A stretch of 52,922 nt of DNA from an uncultured Opitutia bacterium (GTDB lineage: Bacteria > Verrucomicrobiota > Verrucomicrobiia > Opitutales > UBA953): contig CAIOPO010000100.1 in assembly GCA_903860195.1 (NCBI GenBank), positions 1-52,922 on the forward strand, read 5' to 3'. Under the pieces are notes generated by a model, which saw only the letters and a list, made by a program, of their open reading frames with translations, had not been told where the DNA came from and did not search any database. How positions within the stretch are numbered: position 1 is the stretch's first letter; each line of letters begins with the position of its first letter. Shown here piece by piece: positions 1 to 8,124 of this stretch. Position numbers and translations under genes: made by a program.

Positions 1-1233
1 CCGATTGAGCGCGGCTTCGCCCATTATTTCGGTTTCCGGAAGATGGATTCGCATTCCGAGGACCAGTGGGACCCGTCCCTCTACGCCCGGCTGCCTGAAG
101 GCGTTAAGCCCGAGCTGCCCGCCGAGGCCGGCCGGTTCTACGCCACCGACGTCTTCACCGACTATGCGCTGGAGTTCATGCGGCAGGCCCGGACGAAGGG
201 CGCGCCGTGGTTCGTTTACCTCGCGCATTCCTCGCCGCATTTCCCGATCCAGGCGCCCAAGGAGTCGGTCGAGCGCCATCTGGCGACCTACCGTCGCGGC
301 TGGGACGTCCTCCGCGAGGAAAGGTTCGCCCGGATGAAGCGTCTCGGCCTGCTGCCGCCGGACATGGCTTTGCCGCCCCGCTCCGAGGTGCCTGTCGACC
401 GCGATGACATCGCGAACGGATTTTCCGGCCGGGCCAACCCCGCCTGGGAGTCGTTGCCGGCGGAGCGGAGGGAGGACCTCGCCCGCCGCATGGCCGTCTT
501 CGCCGCCATGGTCGAGCACGTCGACCGCGGCGTCGGCCGGATCCTGTCCGACCTGGAGCGCGCCGGCGAACTTGAGCGCACGATCATCGTCTTCACCAGC
601 GACAACGGCGCCTGCTACGAGTGGGGTCCTTTCGGATTCGACGGCGTCTCGCGCCGCGGACGCAACGACCTGCACCGGGGTGAGGAGCTCGCGCGCATGG
701 GGCAGGCGGGCACGCACAGTTCCTACGGCTCGGGCTGGGCGATGCTCGGCAACACGCCCCTCGCGATGTACAAGCACTTCTGCCACGAGGGCGGCGTGAG
801 CGTCCCGCTCGTCGTCAGCTGGCCCGCGGGCTTCGCCGCCCGTGAAGGATGGGTGCGCTCTCCCGCGCACGTGATGGACCTGCTCCCCACGTTGGCGGAG
901 GCCTGCGGCGCGCCGCTCCTCCGGGAGCGCGCCGGCGTCAAAGTGCCGCCGCCTTCGGGCGTCTCGCTCCTGCCGGCGATGAAGGGACGGGAGCTGCCGC
1001 CGCGTCCCATCCCGACCGCCCACCAGGGCGCCCGGGGCCTGCGGCTCGGAGACTGGAAGGCCGTCTGGGGCAAGCGGCAGAACGACCCCGTGCGCTGGGA
1101 GCTCTACGACCTCTCCAAGGATCCCGGCGAAACCGTCGACCTCGCCGACCGGCATCCGGCTAAGCTCAGGGAGCTGACGGACGCCTGGGACGACTGGGCC
1201 GGCCGCGTGGGCGTCGACGTCAAAGCCCGTTAA
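1..1233 (+). CDS. Sulfatase (arylsulfatase-like), 5'-truncated by window edge
   Basis: Frame 1 is open from base 1 (PIERGFAHYFGFRKMDSH...), so the listed start at 43 is internal; FTSDNGACYEWGPFGFDG and C-terminal sulfatase-type layout (LRLGDWKAVW..WELYDLSKDPGETVDLA). Confidence 0.9.
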   Translation, partial: PIERGFAHYFGFRKMDSHSEDQWDPSLYARLPEGVKPELPAEAGRFYATDVFTDYALEFMRQARTKGAPWFVYLAHSSPHFPIQAPKESVERHLATYRRGWDVLREERFARMKRLGLLPPDMALPPRSEVPVDRDDIANGFSGRANPAWESLPAERREDLARRMAVFAAMVEHVDRGVGRILSDLERAGELERTIIVFTSDNGACYEWGPFGFDGVSRRGRNDLHRGEELARMGQAGTHSSYGSGWAMLGNTPLAMYKHFCHEGGVSVPLVVSWPAGFAAREGWVRSPAHVMDLLPTLAEACGAPLLRERAGVKVPPPSGVSLLPAMKGRELPPRPIPTAHQGARGLRLGDWKAVWGKRQNDPVRWELYDLSKDPGETVDLADRHPAKLRELTDAWDDWAGRVGVDVKAR

Positions 1234-1266
1234 GTCCCCGGCACCAGCCCCAGCCCTGGCCCCGAT

Positions 1267-2376
1267 CTACTTGGCCCAGCCGGCGAGCACCGCGCCGCGG
1301 TAGAAGAGGTAGCCGAGCGTCAGAGTGATCGGAATCGTCAGCACCCAGGCCCAGACGATCCTTCCGACCAGGCCCCATTTCACCGCGTCGAAACGCTTGG
1401 TCGCGCCCACGCCGAGGATCGAGGTGGAGATGACGTGGGTCGTGGAGAGCGGGATGCCCATCTCCGAAGCGCCGTGGATCGTGATGGCCGCGGCCGTCTC
1501 CGCCGCGAAGCCGTGCACCGGCTGCAGCTTCACCATCTTGTGGCCCATCGTGCGGATGATCTTCCAGCCGCCGGCGGCCGTGCCCAGCGCCATCGTGATC
1601 GCGCAAATGACGATCACCCAGTAGGGCGCGTGGTCGACCACGCCCTTGGCGTTGAGTTCGGGCTTCATGAAGCCCGCCCATTCGGGGTGGCCCTCGAAGG
1701 CGCCCGACGTCGTCCCGACGATCAGCGCGAAGGTGATGATGCCCACCGTCTTCTGCGCGTCATTGGAGCCGTGGGAGAAGCCCATCATGCCGGCGGAGAC
1801 CAGCTGCAGCCGTCCGAAGCGGCGCTGGACCACGCTCGGCCGGGCCATCAGACGCACGATGAGGGCCGTCAGCAGCGCCATGAAGACCACCCCCAGCGCG
1901 AAGCCGACGAACGGCGAGATGAACATCGGCTTGATGAGCTTGGGCCAGAGTCCGGCGGTCTTGCCGCCTTCCGAGGCGGACCAGAGCAGCCTGCCCCATT
2001 CGAGGTGCGTCTGCCCGAGCACGCCGCCGCAGAGTCCGCCGATCAGCGCGTGGGAGGAGCTGGACGGGATGCCGAACCACCAGGTGACGAGGTTCCAGAC
2101 GATCCCGCCGAGGAGTCCGCAGGCGATGGCCAGCTGCTGGACCTGGAAGCCGCCCGAGACGTCGATGTAGCCGGAGTAGATGGTCTTGGCGACCGCGGTG
2201 CCCCAGAAGGCCCCGACGAGGTTGGTCAGCGCCGCGAGGAGGATCGCCTGCCGCGGGGTGAGCACCCGCGTGGAGACCACCGTGGCGATGGCGTTGGCGG
2301 CGTCGTGGAAGCCGTTGATGTATTCGAACACCAGGGCGACCACGATGACCGCCAGCATCAGGACGAAGGGGTCCAT
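1267..2376 (-). CDS. pit: Inorganic phosphate transporter, PiT family
   Basis: FEYINGFHDAANAIATVVSTRVL and GFSHGSNDAQKTVGII motifs, multi-TM protein. Confidence 0.95.
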   Translation of the reverse strand: MDPFVLMLAVIVVALVFEYINGFHDAANAIATVVSTRVLTPRQAILLAALTNLVGAFWGTAVAKTIYSGYIDVSGGFQVQQLAIACGLLGGIVWNLVTWWFGIPSSSSHALIGGLCGGVLGQTHLEWGRLLWSASEGGKTAGLWPKLIKPMFISPFVGFALGVVFMALLTALIVRLMARPSVVQRRFGRLQLVSAGMMGFSHGSNDAQKTVGIITFALIVGTTSGAFEGHPEWAGFMKPELNAKGVVDHAPYWVIVICAITMALGTAAGGWKIIRTMGHKMVKLQPVHGFAAETAAAITIHGASEMGIPLSTTHVISTSILGVGATKRFDAVKWGLVGRIVWAWVLTIPITLTLGYLFYRGAVLAGWAK

Positions 2377-2394
2377 GGGTCCGCTTCGTCGTGA

Positions 2395-3036
2395 TCAGGC
2401 GTACTTGAGGGCGATCTGGAACACGACCTTGCCCGCGTCGCGGCAGTGGTCGATGGCGCGCTCCAGCAGCTCGTAGATGTCCTTGAGCACCACGACCTCC
2501 TTGGCGTCCACGTTGCCTTGGTAGAGGTCGCGCAGCAGCCCGACCATCAGCCGGTCCGCGTCGCCCTCGATGGTCTGGAGCGTCTCGTAATGGTCCTGGA
2601 TCTCCTCGACGTTGGAGAGCTTGCGGAGCTTGCGGACGAGGGCGGCCGTGACTTCGGTGGCCTGCTCGAGCATGCGCACCTGCTTGTCCACGATGTCGGT
2701 GGAGAACTGCGAAGGGCAGATCGCCAGGCGTTCACCGACCTTCTCGCAGGTCTTGGGGATCTTGTAGAGCGCGTTGGCGAGGGCCTCGATGTCCTCGCGT
2801 TCCAGCGGGGTCACGAAGGTCCGGCAGAGCTCCTGGGTGATGCTGAGGCCGATGCGCTTGTCGTTGCGTCGCGCGACGACCAGTTCGGTGAAGCTGCGGT
2901 CGAAGTCCGGCTTGCCGAGCTGCGAGCAGAGGCGCGAAACCGCCTTGGCGCTCTTGGCCGCCTCGTCGGCGCTGGCCTCCAGCAGCTCGTAGAACTTCTC
3001 ATCTTTGCCCAGGGCCTTTTTCAGGAAGTCTTTCAT
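2395..3036 (-). CDS. DUF47/PhoU-like phosphate transport accessory protein
   Basis: MKDFLKKALGKDEKFYELLEASADEAAKSAKAV...; first gene of the pit operon; start trimmed from 3099 to the ATG at 3036. Confidence 0.88.
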   Translation of the reverse strand: MKDFLKKALGKDEKFYELLEASADEAAKSAKAVSRLCSQLGKPDFDRSFTELVVARRNDKRIGLSITQELCRTFVTPLEREDIEALANALYKIPKTCEKVGERLAICPSQFSTDIVDKQVRMLEQATEVTAALVRKLRKLSNVEEIQDHYETLQTIEGDADRLMVGLLRDLYQGNVDAKEVVVLKDIYELLERAIDHCRDAGKVVFQIALKYA

Positions 3037-3100
3037 GGTATGGGGTGCGATTGGCGGATGTTTTGAACGGCGTGTCGGAAGGGGGGCGCAATACCGCATC

Positions 3101-3158
3101 GTAACACCCCCGTAACAAACGACACATCATAAGGTTACGATTGTTACAATCGTGTTAC
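3101..3158. promoter_or_regulatory. Candidate Pho-box-like double operator (TGTTAC-N5-TGTTAC on each strand)
   Basis: GTAACA at 3101-3106 and 3112-3117 (= TGTTAC-N5-TGTTAC on minus strand); TGTTAC at 3142-3147 and 3153-3158 on plus strand; an extra GGTTAC at 3133. Confidence 0.6.
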
Positions 3159-3235
3159 CCGACCGGGCCTCGTTTAACCCTACTGCTCCCGTCCTGACAC
3201 GGAAAGGAAGCGGGTGGCGGGGATAATCTTTTTCC

Positions 3236-4090
3236 ATGGTGAACACAGAACGGCCGGTCCCTCCTCACAAGGTCCTGTTCCGCACCCTGGTGCTGTCGGA
3301 CCTCCACCTCGGCACGAAAGACTCGCAGGCGCGTGAGCTCCTCGAGGTGCTCCGCGGCGTGCGCTGCGAGAAGCTGATCCTCAACGGCGACATCATCGAC
3401 CTCTGGTCGTTGCGCCGGAAGAACCATTGGAACCCGGCCCATACGGCCGTCGTCCGCCGCATCATGAAGATGGCGGAGAAGGACGGCACCAAGGTGGTGT
3501 ACCTCCGCGGCAATCACGACGACTTCCTCCGGCGTCTCATCCCCATCGCCCTCGACCGCATCGAGCTGGCCGAAGAGCACGTGCACGTGGGCGCGGACGG
3601 CCGCCGCTACCTGTGCATCCACGGGGACGCGTTCGACGCGGTGACCGCCAAGATGCGCTGGCTGGCGGTCCTCGGCGACGTCAGCTACCAGCTCCTGCTG
3701 GACATCAACCGCTTCTACAACCGCTGGCGCGCCTGGCGGGGCAAGGAGTACTTCTCGCTGTCCCAGGCCATCAAGGGGCGGGTCAAGGAGGCCGTCAGCT
3801 TCATCTCCCGCTTCGAGGAGCACATCCAGACCCTGGCGGCGCGGCGCGGCTGCGAGGGCGTGATGTGCGGCCACATCCACAAGGCGGAGGACCGCATGAT
3901 CGGCGGAGTCCGCTACCTGAACTCCGGCGACTGGGTCGAGTCCCTCACCGCGGTGGTGGAGGAGACGGATGGCCGCCTCCGCGTCGTCGGACGTGACGAG
4001 CTGCGCGCGCGCATCGCCGAGCGGCGGGCGCTGGCCGCGGCCGCCGAAGCCGCCCCGGTCCGCGCCGCGGAGACGGCGCCGGCCCGATGA
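3236..4090 (+). CDS. Calcineurin-like metallophosphoesterase, PlcP/LpxH-type (candidate phosphate-starvation phospholipase C)
   Basis: LSDLHLGTK, NGDIIDLW, GNHDDFLRR, IHGDAFD, CGHIHKAE, NSGDWVES metallophosphatase motifs. Confidence 0.88.
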   Translation: MVNTERPVPPHKVLFRTLVLSDLHLGTKDSQARELLEVLRGVRCEKLILNGDIIDLWSLRRKNHWNPAHTAVVRRIMKMAEKDGTKVVYLRGNHDDFLRRLIPIALDRIELAEEHVHVGADGRRYLCIHGDAFDAVTAKMRWLAVLGDVSYQLLLDINRFYNRWRAWRGKEYFSLSQAIKGRVKEAVSFISRFEEHIQTLAARRGCEGVMCGHIHKAEDRMIGGVRYLNSGDWVESLTAVVEETDGRLRVVGRDELRARIAERRALAAAAEAAPVRAAETAPAR

Positions 4091-5190
4091 GCCGGGTCCC
4101 GGTGCTCTCCGCCGGCTTCGGCGAAGGGCACAACGCCGCCGCGCGCGCCGTGGCCGAAGCCCTGGGCGCGCATCCCGCGGGGTCGGTCGTCGCCGAAGTG
4201 CACGACCTGTTCATCGAGGCCTACGGACCCGACCGCGCGCGGCGGCAGCGCGACGGCTACATCCGGGTCGCCAACCGTTTCCCCCGGCTGTGGGGATGCC
4301 TCTACGCCGGCCTCGACCGGATGCCGCTCGTGCGCGCCTCGCTGCCCTTCGTCCGGCCGGTGGAGCGCCGGCTCAACGCGCTGCTGGACGAGGCCTCGCC
4401 CCGGGTCGTGGTCTCGGCCTATCCGCTTTACAATTACATGATGGCCCGCCGGTGGCGCGTCGACGACCCCGCCCGGCCGAGGCTGATCACGGTCGTGACG
4501 GACTCGATCTCGGTGAACCGTGCCTGGCATCGCGCCCATTCGGACTGGTACGTCACCCCGAACCGCGCCACCGCCGACGTGATGGTGCGCCAAGGCGTGC
4601 CCGCGGAAAAAGTGCTTCCGTACGGTTTCCCGGTGCCCGCGCGTCTCGCCGGGCGTTCGACCGCCACGCCGGGCGGCCGCCCGCGGGTCCTTCTCATGCT
4701 CAATCCCGGACGGCGTGACGCCGTCGCGATGGCCGCCGCCCTCGCCTCGCTCGACATCGCCCTCACGGTCACGGTCGGCCGTGACGCCGGCTTCAAGGAG
4801 GCGGTGGAGCGCGCGGTCGGCGGCCGGGCCGAGGTGCTCGGCTGGACCGACCGCATTCCGGAACTGATGCTCTCGAGCCACCTGGTGGTGAGCAAGGCCG
4901 GCGGGGCGACGACGCACGAATGCGTGGCGGCCGGCGTGCCGATGGTCATCACGCAGGTCATCCCCGGCCAGGAGGCGGGCAACGCGCGGCTGATCACCGC
5001 CCACGGTGCCGGCGCGCTAGGCCTCGACCCCGTCCGGGCGCGTGACGCGGTGGCGGCGGCCTTCGCGGACGACTGGCGCGTCTGGCGCGGCTGGAAGTCG
5101 GCGGTGGAGCGGCTGGGCGACGCGGGCGGGGCGGCCCGGGTGGCCGACCTGGTCGTCAGGGAGCTGGTCGCGGCGGGCGTCGGCGCCTAA
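4087..5190 (+). CDS. Glycosyltransferase of the MGDG synthase/UgtP (GT28) type
   Basis: LSAGFGEGHNAAARAVAEAL N-terminus and SKAGGATTHECVAAGVPMVITQVIPGQEAGNARLI C-terminal motif; ATGA overlap with the upstream gene. Confidence 0.88.
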   Translation: MSRVPVLSAGFGEGHNAAARAVAEALGAHPAGSVVAEVHDLFIEAYGPDRARRQRDGYIRVANRFPRLWGCLYAGLDRMPLVRASLPFVRPVERRLNALLDEASPRVVVSAYPLYNYMMARRWRVDDPARPRLITVVTDSISVNRAWHRAHSDWYVTPNRATADVMVRQGVPAEKVLPYGFPVPARLAGRSTATPGGRPRVLLMLNPGRRDAVAMAAALASLDIALTVTVGRDAGFKEAVERAVGGRAEVLGWTDRIPELMLSSHLVVSKAGGATTHECVAAGVPMVITQVIPGQEAGNARLITAHGAGALGLDPVRARDAVAAAFADDWRVWRGWKSAVERLGDAGGAARVADLVVRELVAAGVGA

Positions 5191-6689
5191 GGCGCGTCCG
5201 CCGGTTCCTCGCCGGCGCCGCGCGTGCGCGAATCGAGGAAACGCCGGAGCCTGCCCGCCGTCGCGGTCCCGAATCCGGGCACCGCGGCGATCTCCGCCTC
5301 GCCCGCCTTGCGCAGCGCCTGGATGCTGCCGAAGGCCGCGAGCAGCGCCTTCCGACGGGCGGGCCCCAGGCCCGGCATCTCGTCGAGCACCGACTCGCGC
5401 AGCCTGCGGCTGCGCAGTTCGGCGTTGAAGTCGTTGGCGAAGCGGTGTGCCTCGTCACGCAGGCGCATGAGCAGCGCGAGGCCGGCGTCGTGCCGCGGCA
5501 GCCTGAGTTCCCGTCCGTCGGGGAAGACGACCGTCTCCTCGCGCTTGGCGAGGCCGATGAGCGGCGGCGGCGGCAGTCCCTGGTCCTTGAACGCGTCGAG
5601 CGCGGCGCCCACCTGTCCGAGGCCTCCGTCGATCACCACCAGGTCCGGGAACGCGCGCCCCTCGCGGCTGAGGCGCAGGTAGCGGCGTCCCACCACCTCG
5701 CGCATCGCCCGGAAGTCGTCGTTGCCCTCGAAGGATTTCACGCGGAAGCGGCGGTAGCCCGACTTGTCGGGCCGGCCTCCGGCGACGCGCACCATCGAGG
5801 CGACCGCCAGCGTGCCCGAGATGTGCGAGATGTCGAAGCACTCCATCGTTTCCGGCGGCCGGGCGAGGCCCAGCGCCTCCGCGAGCCGCGCGGATCCCGC
5901 CGACTCATCGCGACGGGGCAGGGGGTTCTCCCGCAGGAAGCGGCGCGACTTCTCCGTCGTCCGTCGCAGCGCCTCGAGCAGGTCGCGCATGTCCGCGGCC
6001 TTCTCGTAGTCCTTCGCCGCGGCCGCCGCGCGCATCTCCCTTTCGACCTCCTCCGCCCATTCGGCCGCCTTGCCGTCGAGGAAGGCGCAGGCCTCCTCCA
6101 CGCGGCGGCGGTAATCCTGCTCCGTCACCTCGTTCTCGTGACGTTGGATCTGGGCCCTTGCGCCGGAATAGAGGCGCCAACGTCCGTCCGGCATCCGTTC
6201 CGGCGCCGCGTCACCCAGCAGGACGCCGAACTTGGAGCGCATCTCGTTGAGCGCCCGCCGGACGGCCCGCTGGTGGGGGAAGGGGCCGTAGTGACGCGCC
6301 GTCTCCGAGGTGCGTTGCCGGACGATGCGGAACCGGGGGATGGGGTCCTGCAGGTCCACCCTGATCTGCGGGAACTGCTTGTCGTCCCGGAAGAGGATGT
6401 TCCAGCGGGGCCGCCAGCGCTTGATCAGCCGTCCCTCGAGGAGCAGGGATTCGGTCTCCGAGCGCACTTCGTGCCACTCCAGGTCCCGGACGGTGTCCAT
6501 CATGGCCGCCACCTTGGGGGTGAGCCTCGTCCGGGGGGCGAAATAGCTGGCCAGCCTCCGTTTCAGGTCCTTCGCCTTGCCCACGTAGACCACCAGTCCG
6601 GCCGCGTCCCGCATCAGGTAGACCCCGGGAGCCCGGGGCGCCCTCCGCGCCCTCGCCTTGGGCGAAAGTTCTTCCCGGCCGGTTTGCAT
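5187..6689 (-). CDS. uvrC: Excinuclease ABC subunit C
   Basis: GIY-YIG domain (PGVYLMRDAAGLVVYVGKAKDLKRRLASYF), UVR region, FDISHISG and VVIDGGLGQVGAAL RNase H-like region, C-terminal HhH; start set at ATG 6689, the rest of the 965-aa ORF is antisense to cinA. Confidence 0.93.
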   Translation of the reverse strand: MQTGREELSPKARARRAPRAPGVYLMRDAAGLVVYVGKAKDLKRRLASYFAPRTRLTPKVAAMMDTVRDLEWHEVRSETESLLLEGRLIKRWRPRWNILFRDDKQFPQIRVDLQDPIPRFRIVRQRTSETARHYGPFPHQRAVRRALNEMRSKFGVLLGDAAPERMPDGRWRLYSGARAQIQRHENEVTEQDYRRRVEEACAFLDGKAAEWAEEVEREMRAAAAAKDYEKAADMRDLLEALRRTTEKSRRFLRENPLPRRDESAGSARLAEALGLARPPETMECFDISHISGTLAVASMVRVAGGRPDKSGYRRFRVKSFEGNDDFRAMREVVGRRYLRLSREGRAFPDLVVIDGGLGQVGAALDAFKDQGLPPPPLIGLAKREETVVFPDGRELRLPRHDAGLALLMRLRDEAHRFANDFNAELRSRRLRESVLDEMPGLGPARRKALLAAFGSIQALRKAGEAEIAAVPGFGTATAGRLRRFLDSRTRGAGEEPADAP

Positions 6690-6734
6690 TTTGGAGGTCT
6701 TCCCCAAACGTGCGGGGGTCAGCCAGTCCCGCAA

Positions 6735-8018
6735 ATGGATTCCTGCCGTTCCGACCGCCCCCGCGAAGTCCTCGTCATCAACGTGGGGGACGAGCTGCTG
6801 GACGGCCTGCGCGGCAACACCCATCTGGTCTGGCTCGGCGAGCAGCTCGCCCGGCGCGGCCTGCCCGTGACCCGCGCGGTGACGGTGCGAGACGATTCGG
6901 ACGCCATCGCCCGGGAGGTCGGTTCCGCCTGGGGCGCTTACGACGTCATCGTCACCACCGGCGGCATCGGTCCGACTTCCGACGACCGCACCCGCGAGGC
7001 CGTGTCCGCCGCCCTGGGAGTGGGGCTCGCCCACGCTCCGGCCGCCGAGGCGGCCTTGCGCGACCGTTTCACCCGCATCGGCCGCAAGGTCTCCGACGCC
7101 GATCTCCGTCAGTGCCGCGTGCCCGAGGGCGGCTGCGAGCTGCCCAATCCCCGGGGCACCGCTCCCGGCGTCTGGTTCAGCCGTGAGGGACGCGCGCTCG
7201 TCATGCTGCCCGGACCCGGTCTTGAGCTCCGTCCGATGTTCGACGAGGAGGTGGTGCCGCGCCTGCGCGACCTCGGCTGCGCCTGCCGGGGCGAGGCCTA
7301 CGTGCAGGTTCGCACCTACGGCATCGGCGCCGCTCCGCTCGAACGGCTCATCCGTCCGCTCGTCCCCGCCAGCCTGACCCTGACCTTCGGCACCCACACC
7401 GGCATCGTGGACGCGCGCATCTCCTCGGGCCGCAGCGGCGCCTCCGCCGACGACCTCTGCGATGTCGCCCGTCGCGTGCGGGACGCCGTCGGCGAGGACT
7501 TCATCTGCACCGGTCACGCCTGCCTCGCCTCCATCGTCATCGAGCAGCTGCGTTCGCTCGAGAAGAGCGTCGCCCTGGCGGAGTCGTGCACCGGCGGCCT
7601 GCTGGCCGACGCCTTCGCCAGCGTGCCCGGCGCCTCGCGTGTCTTCGCCGGCTCCGCCGTCTGCTATTCCAACGACGCCAAGATGAACCTGCTCGGCGTG
7701 CCCGAGGCGCTCATCGCCCAGCATGGAGCCGTGTCCGCGGAGGCCGCCGCCGCGATGGCTTCCGGCGCCGCGGACAAGTTCGGCTCGGATTACGCGCTTT
7801 CCGTGACCGGATTCGCGGGCCCTGAGGGCGGCACTGACGCCGATCCGGTCGGGACCGTCTACCTCGGCTACTCTTCGCCCACGGGCGTCTGGTCCATGCG
7901 GCTCTCGGTCGTCGGCGACCGGGCCCAGGTGCGACGCCGGGCGGTGAACACCGCGCTCGACTGGATGCGGCGCAAGCTCAACCGGTACCGGGTCGAGGAT
8001 CTCATCCACGGAGCCTGA
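6735..8018 (+). CDS. cinA: CinA family protein (competence/damage-inducible; nicotinamide-nucleotide amidohydrolase C-terminal domain)
   Basis: VINVGDELLDG, TTGGIGPTSDDRTREAV, SVALAESCTGGLLADAFASVPGASRVF, FAGPEGGTDADPVGTVYLG. Confidence 0.93.
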   Translation: MDSCRSDRPREVLVINVGDELLDGLRGNTHLVWLGEQLARRGLPVTRAVTVRDDSDAIAREVGSAWGAYDVIVTTGGIGPTSDDRTREAVSAALGVGLAHAPAAEAALRDRFTRIGRKVSDADLRQCRVPEGGCELPNPRGTAPGVWFSREGRALVMLPGPGLELRPMFDEEVVPRLRDLGCACRGEAYVQVRTYGIGAAPLERLIRPLVPASLTLTFGTHTGIVDARISSGRSGASADDLCDVARRVRDAVGEDFICTGHACLASIVIEQLRSLEKSVALAESCTGGLLADAFASVPGASRVFAGSAVCYSNDAKMNLLGVPEALIAQHGAVSAEAAAAMASGAADKFGSDYALSVTGFAGPEGGTDADPVGTVYLGYSSPTGVWSMRLSVVGDRAQVRRRAVNTALDWMRRKLNRYRVEDLIHGA

Positions 8019-8124
8019 AGCCGGCCGGAGTCCGCCGGGGGGCGCCCCGTCCCTTCCGCCGCACGCGGCTCGGCTCGTTCGCACTAAGGATTGCCACCGG
8101 GGGTCCGCGGGGAAGATTAGCCCT

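Noticed and set aside
3236-4090. Annotation as LpxH
   Set aside because: Family membership is compatible, but the motif string, MGDG-synthase-type partner and pit/Pho-box-like context favour PlcP. Left as family-level in the feature call.
5445-8018. 857-aa plus-strand ORF spanning uvrC antisense and cinA
   Set aside because: Real cinA begins at 6735; upstream part is the uvrC shadow frame.
5187-8084. 965-aa minus-strand ORF
   Set aside because: Only the C-terminal 500 aa are uvrC; the N-terminal part is antisense to cinA, low-complexity and without recognisable domains. High-GC antisense open frame.
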